Assembly (NCBI GenBank): GCA_051881075.1
Contig: JBJEPE010000028.1
Coordinates: 1 to 64,000, forward strand
Source of the DNA: RUG14223 sp051881075
Lineage (GTDB): Bacteria; Bacillota; Clostridia; Oscillospirales; Acutalibacteraceae
Reading direction: 5' to 3'
Length of the DNA: 64,000 nt
In this document: piece by piece, positions 35,946 to 45,133 of the stretch
Layout: the number at the start of each line of letters is the position of its first letter
How positions within the stretch are numbered: the first letter of the stretch is position 1
Notes under the pieces: generated by a model
The model's database searches: none
Told to the model about the DNA's origin: nothing
The model's input: only the letters and a program-made list of their open reading frames with translations
Made by a program: the position numbers and the translations under genes

Positions 35946-37889
35946 ATGAAAGGCAAAAGGATAACTCCGTTTTACTATATTTTCAGTATAATAATGCTTG
36001 CTATGGCGTGTGCGGCGCTAAGCTATAATTTTTGGCTTTTTTGCGTAGAAGCATCAGTTGCCGTATTAACAGCGGTTATAGTTTTTATCCAGAGCAGAAA
36101 GTACAAAAAATATGTTGCCTCTGTTCTGAGTGAAGCTATTGATGCCATGGACGGTGCCGACAGAGAATTTATCAATCGGTTCCCTGTGGCAGCGGCTGTT
36201 TTAAATAAAAGTGATAAGCTGGTATGGTATAACGGCGAATTTGAAAAGCTTATCTGTGCGGGTAAAAATATGCTGGATATGCACTCGTCCAAGCTTTTCG
36301 GCAGCTTTAAGGTAGATACTATGGTATCTAACAAGATAAGCGAGATAAAGATAAACGGTAAATATTTCAATATTCTTGCGGCAAGCTCAAATGAGCTTAA
36401 TATCTTGTATTTCTTTGATAATACCAAGTATATTGAAACAAAGATCGAGTATGAAAACTCACGTCCGGCAGTAGCTATTGTAAGCTTTGACAACAGATAT
36501 GAGCTTGAGCGTGATTATGATGATAATCAGATTTCGTCAGTTGTTGCGAGTGTTGAGGCTTGCCTGCAAAAATGGGCAAACGCAAACAATGCAATGTTCG
36601 TAAAAACCTCACGTAACAGATATATGCTTACGTTTGAGGAGCGTTACGTAAGAAAGCTCATAGATGAAAAATTCAGCATACTTGATGAAATACATCATAT
36701 AGAATACGGCGAAAACCGTAGAGCTACTATATCTATAGGTGTTGGTAGAGGTGCCGAAAGCTTTACTAAGTGTGAGCTGCTTGCACGCAAAGCGTTAGAT
36801 ATATGTAACGGCAGAGGCGGCGATCAGGTTGCCGTAACAAACGGTAACGGATATCAGTTCTTCGGCGGTACATCAATGGGCGTAGAAACTTACGACAAGG
36901 TACGTGTAAGGGTCATAGCCTCAACCCTTACAGAGAAAATCAAGATGAGCGATAAGGTAATAATAATGGGGCATAAGTTCTCCGACCTTGACTGTGTAGG
37001 TTCGGCAATAGGTATGTGGAGCATAATAACCAAGAGCCTGCATATCCCTTCTATGATAGCAATAAACAAAAAGCAATCAAATGCTAAAATGTTGATAGAT
37101 GAATTTTCAAGGATCACCGCAGATAATATGTTTATAACTACAGAAGCGGCGCAGTCTATGGTAACGGATAAGACCTTGCTTATTGTGGTAGACGCACATT
37201 CCGTTAATTTTGTAGAAAGCAAGGAGCTTTATGAAATGTGCCAGAATGTGGTTGTAATCGATCACCACAGAATAACAGTGGATCATATTGATAATGCGGT
37301 TGTATTTTTCCACGATCCGTATGCGTCATCTGCCAGTGAGATGGTTACGGAGCTTGTACAGTATATGGGCGATAATATATTATCACACGCTGAGGCGGAG
37401 GCATTGCTTTCAGGCATTATGCTTGATACAAAGAACTTTGTGCTTCGTACGGGTGTCAGAACTTTTGAGGCGGCGGCATATTTACGCAAGTGTGGTGCAG
37501 ATTCGGTTGAGGCAAAAGGATATCTTTCCAATAGCCTTGATACATATAAGGATAAGAGCGCTATGGTTGCGTCAGCGAGCATTTACAATGGATGTGCGAT
37601 CACTTATACAGAGCAATCCGTTAAAGATATTAGGATAATCGCATCACAGGCGGCGGACGAGCTGTTATATATTGAGGGCGTAAACGCATCCTTTGCTATA
37701 TACGTAACCGATGATACGGTCAACATTTCCGCACGTTCTTTGGGCAAGATAAACGTACAGCTTATTATGGAAAGCTTTGGCGGCGGAGGACACCACACAA
37801 TGGCAGCGGCACAGGTTAAGAACAGTTCTATTAAAGCCGTTATTGATAAATTGCACAGAGAGATAGATGCACTTGATGCCAGAGTATAA
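35946..37889 (+). CDS. gdpP: Cyclic-di-AMP phosphodiesterase GdpP
   Basis: Membrane enzyme that hydrolyses c-di-AMP. Two N-terminal helices (~8-48), a PAS-like region (~70-160), a degenerate GGDEF domain (~175-300), then DHH and DHHA1 domains. Visible catalytic motifs are GHKFSDLD (~341), VVIDHHR (~438) and FGGGGHHTMAAA (~612). 647 aa is typical. ATG 35946 lies a normal distance from AAAGGATGG; the upstream ATG at 35937 overlaps it. The order gdpP-rplI is conserved in Firmicutes. Confidence 0.95.
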   Translation: MKGKRITPFYYIFSIIMLAMACAALSYNFWLFCVEASVAVLTAVIVFIQSRKYKKYVASVLSEAIDAMDGADREFINRFPVAAAVLNKSDKLVWYNGEFEKLICAGKNMLDMHSSKLFGSFKVDTMVSNKISEIKINGKYFNILAASSNELNILYFFDNTKYIETKIEYENSRPAVAIVSFDNRYELERDYDDNQISSVVASVEACLQKWANANNAMFVKTSRNRYMLTFEERYVRKLIDEKFSILDEIHHIEYGENRRATISIGVGRGAESFTKCELLARKALDICNGRGGDQVAVTNGNGYQFFGGTSMGVETYDKVRVRVIASTLTEKIKMSDKVIIMGHKFSDLDCVGSAIGMWSIITKSLHIPSMIAINKKQSNAKMLIDEFSRITADNMFITTEAAQSMVTDKTLLIVVDAHSVNFVESKELYEMCQNVVVIDHHRITVDHIDNAVVFFHDPYASSASEMVTELVQYMGDNILSHAEAEALLSGIMLDTKNFVLRTGVRTFEAAAYLRKCGADSVEAKGYLSNSLDTYKDKSAMVASASIYNGCAITYTEQSVKDIRIIASQAADELLYIEGVNASFAIYVTDDTVNISARSLGKINVQLIMESFGGGGHHTMAAAQVKNSSIKAVIDKLHREIDALDARV

Positions 37890-37962
37890 GATAAAATAAT
37901 GACAATTATCGGTTCAGGTCTAAAAAAGCCTGTACCTTAAACAGAGAAAGGAAATGATAGAA

Positions 37963-38412
37963 ATGAAGGTAATTTTACTTGCAGATGTTAAGGGAAGCGG
38001 CAAAAAGGGTGAGCTTGTCAATGTTTCTGACGGCTATGCCAGAAACTTTTTGTTCCCACGTAAGCTTGCTAAGGAGGCAACTGCTCAGGCTTTGGTAGAG
38101 CTTGAAAACGCCGAAAGCTCTAAGCAACATAAGATAGAAACAGAGAAGGCCAATGCTACAGCAGCCGCAAAAAGACTTGACGGTGTTAAGCTTAATTTCT
38201 ATGCTAATGCCGGTAAAAACGGTAAGCTCTTTGGTTCAGTAACCTCCAGAGAGATTGCGGACGAGCTTAAGAAAACAATGAACATTATTATAGACAAGCG
38301 TAAGATAGAGATAAAGGGAGATGTAAAATCCTTTGGCACATATGAATGTGAAGCAAAATTTTATGCGGGTATAACTGCTAAATTCTCTATTGTAGTTATG
38401 GAGAAGCAATGA
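37963..38412 (+). CDS. rplI: 50S ribosomal protein bL9
   Basis: 149 aa. The start MKVILLADVKGSGKKGELVNVSDGYARN is cut here as MKVILLADVKGSGKKGEL, the classic L9 N-terminus, followed by NFLFPRKLA and a helical connector, then the C-terminal domain with LFGSVTSREI. ATG 37963 gives the standard start; an in-frame ATG at 37954 is closer to AAAGGA. It follows gdpP as usual, but dnaB does not follow it here. Confidence 0.97.
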   Translation: MKVILLADVKGSGKKGELVNVSDGYARNFLFPRKLAKEATAQALVELENAESSKQHKIETEKANATAAAKRLDGVKLNFYANAGKNGKLFGSVTSREIADELKKTMNIIIDKRKIEIKGDVKSFGTYECEAKFYAGITAKFSIVVMEKQ

Positions 38413-38446
38413 TTATAACTTCTTAAAACTAAACACATACAACAAT

Positions 38447-38486
38447 ACCCACCTGTAATTCGATTGTTGCAGGTGGGTGTTTTTAT
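38447..38486 (+). terminator. Rho-independent terminator after rplI
   Basis: ACCCACCTG (38447-38455) pairs with CAGGTGGGT (38470-38478), then GTTTTTAT. Confidence 0.9.
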
Positions 38487-38544
38487 ACTTTTAATATTAT
38501 AAGTTAAAGTTAGCTAATATGAAATTTATATTAAATAATAATCG

Positions 38545-38575
38545 TAAAAAAGTGCCGCCATTTACATGACAGCAC
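38545..38575 (-). terminator. Rho-independent terminator of the MORN gene
   Basis: On the minus strand GTGCTGTCAT and ATGGCGGCAC form a 10-bp stem (two G-T pairs) with a GTAA loop, followed by TTTTTT, directly after the MORN-protein stop. Confidence 0.85.
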
Positions 38576-38584
38576 CTATATTTA

Positions 38585-41506
38585 TTATAATTCGTTCTGC
38601 TCATCGCTTTGGTCATCAGCATCAAGCTTAGAGTCTTCCTCTAAAGTAGTATCAACAGACTGAACATAATAGGTAACATCGTAATCAAATACGATCTCTT
38701 CAGTATCTTCGCCCGGAGTAGGTGAGAATACACCTTTTATTTCGTCACCGTCACCCTTGTACAGTACGCCTTCACCACAAGCGGAACCGCCTTCAAAGTG
38801 ACCGGTATAGCGGTGATCTGTGTAAAGAATAGTACCAAGTCCGTTAGGTCTGCCTGCTATTGTCTGTCCGGAATAAATACCTCCGCCGATGTTAAGCTCA
38901 ATAACATAATCAAGACCGGTTCTGAATTTTTCATAATCAGTATCTTTGAGCTGCTCATAATAGTTGAGCGGTTCAAGCTCTTTTAAGCTTATCTTCATGC
39001 TCTTAAACGGCTTATTATCTTTAAAGATACCTTCAAATGTCTTTTCGCCGTATATATTAAAACTACATCCCATACCTTCACGAATACCATTTTTAACGTT
39101 GCCCTCATATGACAGATAAGCACCGTCGTTTGAATATTCACGCATATATGTACAGGAATTATTAACAAAGATTGATTCTCTGATTACCTTACCTTCATGT
39201 ATCTCATTGATTCTGCCGTTAAGCATACCGTCCCTGAACTGACCTGCATATACCGGTATTCCTGCATCATAGAGTACACCTGAACCGCAGTAAAGATTAT
39301 CTTTCCATTTACCCATATATTGCGATTTACCGTTTTTATAGCTCATGCCGAAGCCGTTTCTCTTATCACCTGAGAAACCGCCGATATATATGCAGACATT
39401 GTTCTCATATTCTCTGCCTATACCGTGACGTGTGCCCTGTTCAAAGTCGCCCTCGTATATCTTTACGCCGTCATGGTAGCATACGCCTTTACCATGATAG
39501 CAATCGTTTTTCCATTCGCCTTCATATATAAGGCTTCCGTTTTTATCGTATCCTGATAATATACCTACAGGTGAACCGTCAATAAATCTGCCCTCATACC
39601 AACAACCGTTTTTAAGGTATTTTCTACCCAGGCCGTTGTATTTATTGTTGCTCCATTCGCCGCGGTAAACCTGTACGCCGTTAGTGTCGGTTTCAATGGC
39701 CGCACCGCTTATTCTGCCGTCAATGAAGCTACCGTCAATGGTATTGCCGTTTTCAAGAGTTAATCTACCTGTTCCGTGATATTTATCATTCAGCCAGTCG
39801 CCGGAATAGATAACAAATCCGTTTTCACCGTACTGAATGCCGGTGCCGTGACGCTGACCGTTTTCCCAATACCCTATATATTCAAGATTGCCGTTTTTAT
39901 CAAAGCGAGTTCCGTAATTGGTAGGAGAATCGTTTTCCCAACGACTTATAAACAGACTGCCGTCTTCACTGTTATAGGAGATTCCCGCACCGTTACGTGC
40001 GCCGTTTTCCCATTTACCTGCGAATAATAGGTTACCGCTTTGGTCAAACTTAGCGCCCATTCCTACGGGCATATCGTCCTCCCATTTACCTATATATACA
40101 GACTCGTCACTTGGTCTGAATGCAATTCCCATACCGTTACGTCTGTTTTGAATCCAGTTACCTACATAGCATATCCTACCCGTCTTATAATAATATACAC
40201 CGAATCCGTCACGTTTATCATCAGCGTATCTGCCCTCATATGCCGTTCTGCCGTCCTGCATGGCGGTTCTGCCCTGACCGTAGCGCATACCGTTGCGCAG
40301 ATTACCGTAATAGTAGTAATTCTCGGTATCTGAAACAGGTATTATCTTATCAACTATCGGTAACTGCGATGTCTGTCTGTTGCTATAGTCGAGACTGTTG
40401 CCGTACAGTTCGGATGTGTTTATCTGATCCGGCTGTGGAATAAGATTTTCAATAGGAACCGTAGGCGGCTCGTCTGTTATTGCCGGAGATGTATCGGCAA
40501 GCATCTGGGATACATTGATGTTTTCAGTTTTATCATCATAAACATTGTTATCTATTGTAGGTTCAAGCACTACAGGCTCAGGTATCGTCTGAGAGATAAG
40601 TGCCGCACCGTCAAACGCATTGGCCTCCGCAACAGGCTCGTTTATCGGTGAATTTTCAACAAATGTCTGCTCGGTTGTCGCAGGCTCATTTATTGACGGC
40701 ATATCTGATATATCTATGTCTATAGATGAACTAGCATTATTATCATAGGATGCAAATGATTCCGTATCCACTACAAATCCGTTTTTACGTGGTGTTTCGG
40801 GTTTATTGGGGGTAGCAGGTGCATCGTCTTCTACCTGCTTCATAGCAGGAATAGCCTGTCTATCGGTGGCAGTTAGTGAATTAAGCACGTTTGTCCATGC
40901 GGCACATTCGTCCGTAGTACCGAAGTAGATGTAACCGGAGGAGGTCTGAGCCGATACTTCAGGCTTACCTACCTGCTTTACTATTGCCTTTAATATACTT
41001 TTATTTGCAGGGGTTTTGCATGGATAGAGTATTACAGGAGCTTTGGAAAGATCTGTTTCATATTTTAAAATTACAGATGTGTTGTCGATTATTGACGGTA
41101 TAAGAGTTACCTTAGGTGTGGTAGCGTTACCCTGAGCAAAATACTCGGTTTTAAGCCACTTATGTGATGTTGTGAAATAAGTATTCTTAATTAAGCTGCC
41201 GTCGTTTGCCTTAGTTTCTATATGATAGCAACCGTCAGAATCCTGAACAACGCGTTCAAGCTGCATAACAGACGAATATTTTTTCCACTTCAACGCATGG
41301 TCAGGCTCCATAGTGAATACAAATTTATATGTTTCACCGTTTGAGTCTATAACGACCTTATCTCTAAGCTTACCGCCGTTTTCAAAGTATTGCTTTCTGA
41401 GCTTCAAAAATACATCGGTATCAAAGCGAATACTGTCGTATCCTCTGTGATAAACGGTATAATAATTGATATTTGCACCTGTAACGAAGGTTAAATCACT
41501 TGTCAT
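38585..41506 (-). CDS. Giant MORN-repeat protein with novel N-terminal domain
   Basis: 973 aa, no signal peptide or membrane helix. Residues 1-215 form an unrecognised domain (starts MTSDLTFVTGANINYYTVYH). A Pro/Asn/Glu/Thr-rich linker runs to about 395. Then about twenty tandem MORN units (Y.G.W.....HG.G....) extend to about 905, with two more before an acidic Asp/Glu tail. MORN repeats often bind membranes or act as scaffolds in eukaryotes; bacterial roles are mostly unknown. ATG 41506 follows AAAGGAGTCGC; an ATG at 41524 overlaps the ribosome site. Monocistronic with its own promoter and terminator. Confidence 0.85.
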   Translation of the reverse strand: MTSDLTFVTGANINYYTVYHRGYDSIRFDTDVFLKLRKQYFENGGKLRDKVVIDSNGETYKFVFTMEPDHALKWKKYSSVMQLERVVQDSDGCYHIETKANDGSLIKNTYFTTSHKWLKTEYFAQGNATTPKVTLIPSIIDNTSVILKYETDLSKAPVILYPCKTPANKSILKAIVKQVGKPEVSAQTSSGYIYFGTTDECAAWTNVLNSLTATDRQAIPAMKQVEDDAPATPNKPETPRKNGFVVDTESFASYDNNASSSIDIDISDMPSINEPATTEQTFVENSPINEPVAEANAFDGAALISQTIPEPVVLEPTIDNNVYDDKTENINVSQMLADTSPAITDEPPTVPIENLIPQPDQINTSELYGNSLDYSNRQTSQLPIVDKIIPVSDTENYYYYGNLRNGMRYGQGRTAMQDGRTAYEGRYADDKRDGFGVYYYKTGRICYVGNWIQNRRNGMGIAFRPSDESVYIGKWEDDMPVGMGAKFDQSGNLLFAGKWENGARNGAGISYNSEDGSLFISRWENDSPTNYGTRFDKNGNLEYIGYWENGQRHGTGIQYGENGFVIYSGDWLNDKYHGTGRLTLENGNTIDGSFIDGRISGAAIETDTNGVQVYRGEWSNNKYNGLGRKYLKNGCWYEGRFIDGSPVGILSGYDKNGSLIYEGEWKNDCYHGKGVCYHDGVKIYEGDFEQGTRHGIGREYENNVCIYIGGFSGDKRNGFGMSYKNGKSQYMGKWKDNLYCGSGVLYDAGIPVYAGQFRDGMLNGRINEIHEGKVIRESIFVNNSCTYMREYSNDGAYLSYEGNVKNGIREGMGCSFNIYGEKTFEGIFKDNKPFKSMKISLKELEPLNYYEQLKDTDYEKFRTGLDYVIELNIGGGIYSGQTIAGRPNGLGTILYTDHRYTGHFEGGSACGEGVLYKGDGDEIKGVFSPTPGEDTEEIVFDYDVTYYVQSVDTTLEEDSKLDADDQSDEQNEL

Positions 41507-41545
41507 ATTAGCGACTCCTTTCATAGTAATAAACTATCACATATT

Positions 41546-41574
41546 ATGATACTACAAAACTTTACTGATTTCAA
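41546..41574 (-). promoter_or_regulatory. Promoter for the MORN gene
   Basis: Minus strand TTGAAA (41574-41569), 17-nt spacer, TATCAT (41551-41546), about 40 bp upstream of the start. Confidence 0.6.
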
Positions 41575-41653
41575 GGACTTTCTGCCTATTTTTATATATA
41601 AATCCAATAAATTATATAAATTTGCTTAATTTTCTTTAGCTGAAAACCAGAAA

Positions 41654-41686
41654 CAGACATTTATTACAAGTTCGATATTATATAAT
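41654..41686 (+). promoter_or_regulatory. Candidate Spo0A-dependent spoIIG promoter
   Basis: TATAAT at 41681-41686 has a possible -35 CAGACA at 41654-41659, a 21-nt spacing. The Bacillus spoIIG promoter is known for an unusually long spacer and Spo0A activation. TTCGATA at 41671-41677 is one base from the reversed 0A box TTCGACA. The position fits; activity is inferred. Confidence 0.45.
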
Positions 41687-41728
41687 ATTATTATCAGCTT
41701 TTGAATAAACATAAAAGAGGTGATTTTT

Positions 41729-42565
41729 ATAAGGCAGACGATATATATCGATGTGCTTATATGCGTAAATTTATTTATTAATTATCTTATATTATCAATA
41801 GTATCACGCTTTATGAATATCAGGGCGAGTTTTTGCCGTAAGCTATTTGGTGCGGCATTAGGAGCCGTCGCATCACTTATAATATTATTACCTCAGCTAA
41901 ACGGAATAATAAATATAATTATAAAAATAATTTTGTCGTTGTCAATAGTCTTTGCTGTATATGGAAAAAATAACATAAATATGTTGGTAAAGCTTGTCTC
42001 TGTATTTTTCCTGACCACATTTTCTTTTTGCGGAGTAATGATAGCGATATGGCTTATTATAAATCCGGACGGGTTTATCCTACGCAATTCAACGGTTTAC
42101 ATAGATATTTCTCCGGAAATACTTATAATTCTGACGCTAGTCTGCTACCTGATAATCAGATTGATAAACAGAATAACCGGTAGGGGAACTAACTCTAAGC
42201 TGTATATAAGGCTTAAAGTTACTGTAAACGGAAGTACGGCAGAGCTTGATGCTAAACTGGATACAGGTAATACATTACGTGAACCATTCTCCGGTTTACC
42301 GGTAATCGTTGCTGATAAGTCAGCATTTAATTCTGAAATAAGCAACAAGGATCACAATAATTTGGATATTGCAACGATGGAGAAAGTCAGATTTATCCCG
42401 TTCTCGTCATTAGGCGGTAACGGTCTGTTGCCTGCATATAAGGCTGAAAGCGTGATAATAGACGGGAACCCGTATGTAGGCGAATGTTACGTTGCATTAT
42501 GTGATAAAGGCATAATCAAAGGCGGAATTAATGCACTGTTGAGTGCTGATTTTAACAATTTTTAA
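41729..42565 (+). CDS. spoIIGA: Sigma-E processing peptidase SpoIIGA
   Basis: Membrane aspartic protease that matures pro-sigma-E in the mother cell. Five N-terminal helices span about residues 5-150. The C-terminal protease domain has the active-site motif DTGNTLREPFSG (~178). A strong ribosome site AGAGGTGAT (41716-41724) has no ATG/GTG/TTG at proper distance: GTG 41720 lies within it. By comparison with the family start (MKIYLDV...), initiation is probably at ATA 41729, giving RQTIYIDVLICVN after Met; ATT 41723 is a second option. Directly upstream of sigE, as in other spore formers. Confidence 0.88.
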   Translation: MRQTIYIDVLICVNLFINYLILSIVSRFMNIRASFCRKLFGAALGAVASLIILLPQLNGIINIIIKIILSLSIVFAVYGKNNINMLVKLVSVFFLTTFSFCGVMIAIWLIINPDGFILRNSTVYIDISPEILIILTLVCYLIIRLINRITGRGTNSKLYIRLKVTVNGSTAELDAKLDTGNTLREPFSGLPVIVADKSAFNSEISNKDHNNLDIATMEKVRFIPFSSLGGNGLLPAYKAESVIIDGNPYVGECYVALCDKGIIKGGINALLSADFNNF

Positions 42566-42585
42566 GAATGAAAGGGACGGAAACA

Positions 42586-43317
42586 ATGGTTAATTTATCA
42601 AGAATAAGTACAAGGCTGTACAGATTATTTCTCACCTTTAAAATCAGTCTTGCCGGAAAAGAAACAATTTTCTATATTAACGGTGCAGAAACCCTACCTC
42701 CTCCGCTAACGGCAGATGAGGAAGCGGAGATAATGGAGAGAATAGTTGCCGGTGACAGTAAGGCGCGTGAGCCGCTTATAACGCATAATCTGCGACTTGT
42801 AGTATATATAGCAAAAAAATTCGACAGTTCAGGAACAGGAGTTGAGGACCTGATATCCATAGGCACTATAGGCCTAATAAAAGCTGTAAATACTTTTTCA
42901 CCGTTACGTAATATAAAGCTTGCCACATATGCCTCACGCTGTATTGAAAACGAGATATTGATGTACCTTAGAAAGATATCTCAGTTGAAAAATGAGGTGT
43001 CAATAGATGAGCCGCTCAATATAGATTGGGACGGAAACGAGCTTTTGCTCTCAGATGTGTTGGGCAGTGATCAGGATATTGTTAATACGGAAATAGAGCA
43101 GGAGAGCGAGAAAAACGTTCTGCTGGAAGCCGTAAACAGATTATCCGACAGAGAAAGAAATATAATGGAATTGCGCTTTGGACTGAATGGTAAGAAAGAG
43201 CATACACAAAAGGGCGTAGCGGATTTGCTTGGAATTTCACAGTCATATATATCAAGACTTGAAAAGAAGATAATAGAAAGACTTAAAAAAGATATGGAAA
43301 AATTAGACAATATATAA
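42586..43317 (+). CDS. sigE: Sporulation sigma factor sigma-E (pro-form)
   Basis: Mother-cell sigma factor. 243 aa with an amphipathic pro-sequence (~1-28) before FYINGAETLPPPLT, the region processed by SpoIIGA. Region 2 (NLRLVVYIAKKF, EDLISIGTIGLIKAVNTF, LATYASRCIENEILMYLR) is nearly identical to Bacillus sigma-E, as is SIDEPLNIDWDGNELLLSDV. The region 4 helix-turn-helix is ISQSYISRLEKK. ATG 42586 follows AAGGGACGG. The sigG gene that commonly follows sigE is not here. Confidence 0.97.
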   Translation: MVNLSRISTRLYRLFLTFKISLAGKETIFYINGAETLPPPLTADEEAEIMERIVAGDSKAREPLITHNLRLVVYIAKKFDSSGTGVEDLISIGTIGLIKAVNTFSPLRNIKLATYASRCIENEILMYLRKISQLKNEVSIDEPLNIDWDGNELLLSDVLGSDQDIVNTEIEQESEKNVLLEAVNRLSDRERNIMELRFGLNGKKEHTQKGVADLLGISQSYISRLEKKIIERLKKDMEKLDNI

Positions 43318-43386
43318 TAATGTAATATTACATATTAATAAAAGTAACTTATCAAAGCTTTCTACATAGAAAAATCATAAATTAAT

Positions 43387-43415
43387 AAATCCATTGCTTT
43401 TAAAGCAATGGATTT
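43387..43415. terminator. Palindromic terminator between sigE and the HAD gene
   Basis: AAATCCATTGCTTT (43387-43400) and AAAGCAATGGATTT (43402-43415) form a near-continuous inverted repeat between convergent genes. Related palindromes recur at 58042 and 61296. Confidence 0.75.
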
Positions 43416-43470
43416 ATTTAAATATGGGTATTTTTATCTTTGTGATTATAGATTTTCAAGAAAAAGCAAT

Positions 43471-44070
43471 TTATTTTGAAAAATCGTAGCCATATTTTTT
43501 GATTTTAGGATTGTTAAAATCCCAGTCGAACAACTGCTCACCCTTTACCATAAAGCTTTTTTTAGCAAGAACGGCAAGCGGTGTATCTATAAAAGAATCC
43601 GAGAAAAATTCATCAGGTACGATTTTACCGTAATTTTCGTACATTTTCCGTACTTTTTCTTCGCCGTGGCAGTTTTCACCGTAATACTTGCCCGTTTTAG
43701 GGTCAACATCAGATGCGATAAGATGGCTTACATTAAGCTTTCTGCAAATTGGTTTTAAGAGAAAAACAGGCGAGGCAGATATTATTAGGTCATCGTCCTT
43801 TTTATGTTCAAGGTACCACTTTTTAATGCCTGTAATATGTTTTTGCCAAAAAATCTCTGCTTCTTCTTCGGCATCTATACAATTTAAGAATTTATATAAT
43901 GTTTGTTTCATCTGTGTTTTTGAGCACTTTTTGCACAAATATTTTATGCCTGCTACCGCCAAAGAAGGTAAATACTTTAAAATCTTAGGGTGCCTTTTTA
44001 AGCAAAAAAAATAAAAATCAGTTGTGCTGTCATTAATGTATATTGTCTTGTCAAAGTCATAAACGTTCAT
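43471..44070 (-). CDS. HAD-IB family phosphatase
   Basis: 199 aa. The nucleophile motif is MNVYDFDKTIY; motif II Ser is in LIISASPVFLL and the C-terminal acidic motif in FFSDSFIDTPLAVLAKK. The helical cap of this class fits the IB (SerB-like) group. Substrate unknown. It converges on sigE and is divergent from the DUF5685/J-domain pair. Confidence 0.85.
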   Translation of the reverse strand: MNVYDFDKTIYINDSTTDFYFFCLKRHPKILKYLPSLAVAGIKYLCKKCSKTQMKQTLYKFLNCIDAEEEAEIFWQKHITGIKKWYLEHKKDDDLIISASPVFLLKPICRKLNVSHLIASDVDPKTGKYYGENCHGEEKVRKMYENYGKIVPDEFFSDSFIDTPLAVLAKKSFMVKGEQLFDWDFNNPKIKKYGYDFSK

Positions 44071-44260
44071 ATTATACTCCTGAAAGGTGGTTTGTTAAGT
44101 ACAATTATATCATATAGACAAATCAAAAGTAAATCCCTATATAAAAGAATTAATCAAAAAAACATTTTATCAAAGTAAAATTTACATATTGTTAATTATA
44201 TAAGAGTGCGTTTGTAGTAAAATATATTATGTTAAATACAGCAAAAGGGGTAATACTGAG

Positions 44261-45133
44261 TTGTTTGGTTATGTAAGGCCATATAAGCAAGAGTTACTTG
44301 TACGTGAGTTTTATACATATAAGTCGGTTTACTGTGGCTTGTGTAAACAGTTAAAAAATGACTACGGTATAATTTCAACTTTACTGCTTAATTATGACTG
44401 TACTTTTTTTGCATTGTTTGGGGTGGCATTAAGCGAAGAAAAGCCCGAAATAGTCAAAGGAAGATGCTGTTGCAATCCGCTTAAAAGATGTAATTTTTGC
44501 AAAATTAGCGATGATATATTACAAAAGGCGGCGGCTTTGTGTATAATAGCGTCATACTATAAATTAAAGGATGATATAGCTGACAGCAGATTGTTAAAGC
44601 GTATTTCGGCACGGATGCTTATACCGTTCCTGGCGTTTAAGTATAAAAAAGCAGCTAAAAAATATCCTGATATAGAGGATATGATAAGTAAAATGTTATC
44701 TGAGCAGTTGTCGGTTGAGAAAGATGAAAATTGTATAATAGATAAAGCCGCAGAGCCAACAGCCAAGATGTACGCCAAAACTATGGAAATCTTATCGAAA
44801 AGTGAAGCAGAAAGTAGAATTTATCGCAATTTCGGTTATTTTTTCGGAAAGTGGGTATATTTGATAGATGCCATAGATGACTATGAAAAGGATAAAAAAC
44901 ACGGTAGCTTTAATCCTTTTATTACAAGCAAGGCGTTAGAAAATAAAGACGAGGAAGAAGCAAAGCAGTATTTTAATGAAGTTTTAAATCAGTGTATAGC
45001 GCAGTATAATGCGGCATATGCACTTATAAATACAACAAGGTTTGATGGTATCATTGATAATATATTGGGATATGGTACAGCAATGATGCAAAAGAAAATC
45101 ATTTTTGATAAGAAGGTGGATGTAAATGTCTGA
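44261..45133 (+). CDS. DUF5685-like all-helical protein with Cys cluster and Asp-rich motifs
   Basis: 290 aa, no signal peptide. I match it to DUF5685 from its start FGYVRPYKQELLVREF and CGLCKQLKNDYG. A Cys cluster at 69-80 (RCCCNPLKRCNFCK) plus CGLC at 25-28 could bind metal. Two Asp-rich motifs occur: KLKDDIAD at 101-108 and DAIDDYEKDKKHG at 203-215. These resemble the two magnesium-binding motifs of squalene/phytoene synthases (DDxxD and NxxRDxxEDxxxG), an analogy that is my inference. The start is TTG 44261 after AAGGGG. Its 3' end overlaps the J-protein gene by 8 bp, so the two are coupled. Confidence 0.75.
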   Translation: MFGYVRPYKQELLVREFYTYKSVYCGLCKQLKNDYGIISTLLLNYDCTFFALFGVALSEEKPEIVKGRCCCNPLKRCNFCKISDDILQKAAALCIIASYYKLKDDIADSRLLKRISARMLIPFLAFKYKKAAKKYPDIEDMISKMLSEQLSVEKDENCIIDKAAEPTAKMYAKTMEILSKSEAESRIYRNFGYFFGKWVYLIDAIDDYEKDKKHGSFNPFITSKALENKDEEEAKQYFNEVLNQCIAQYNAAYALINTTRFDGIIDNILGYGTAMMQKKIIFDKKVDVNV

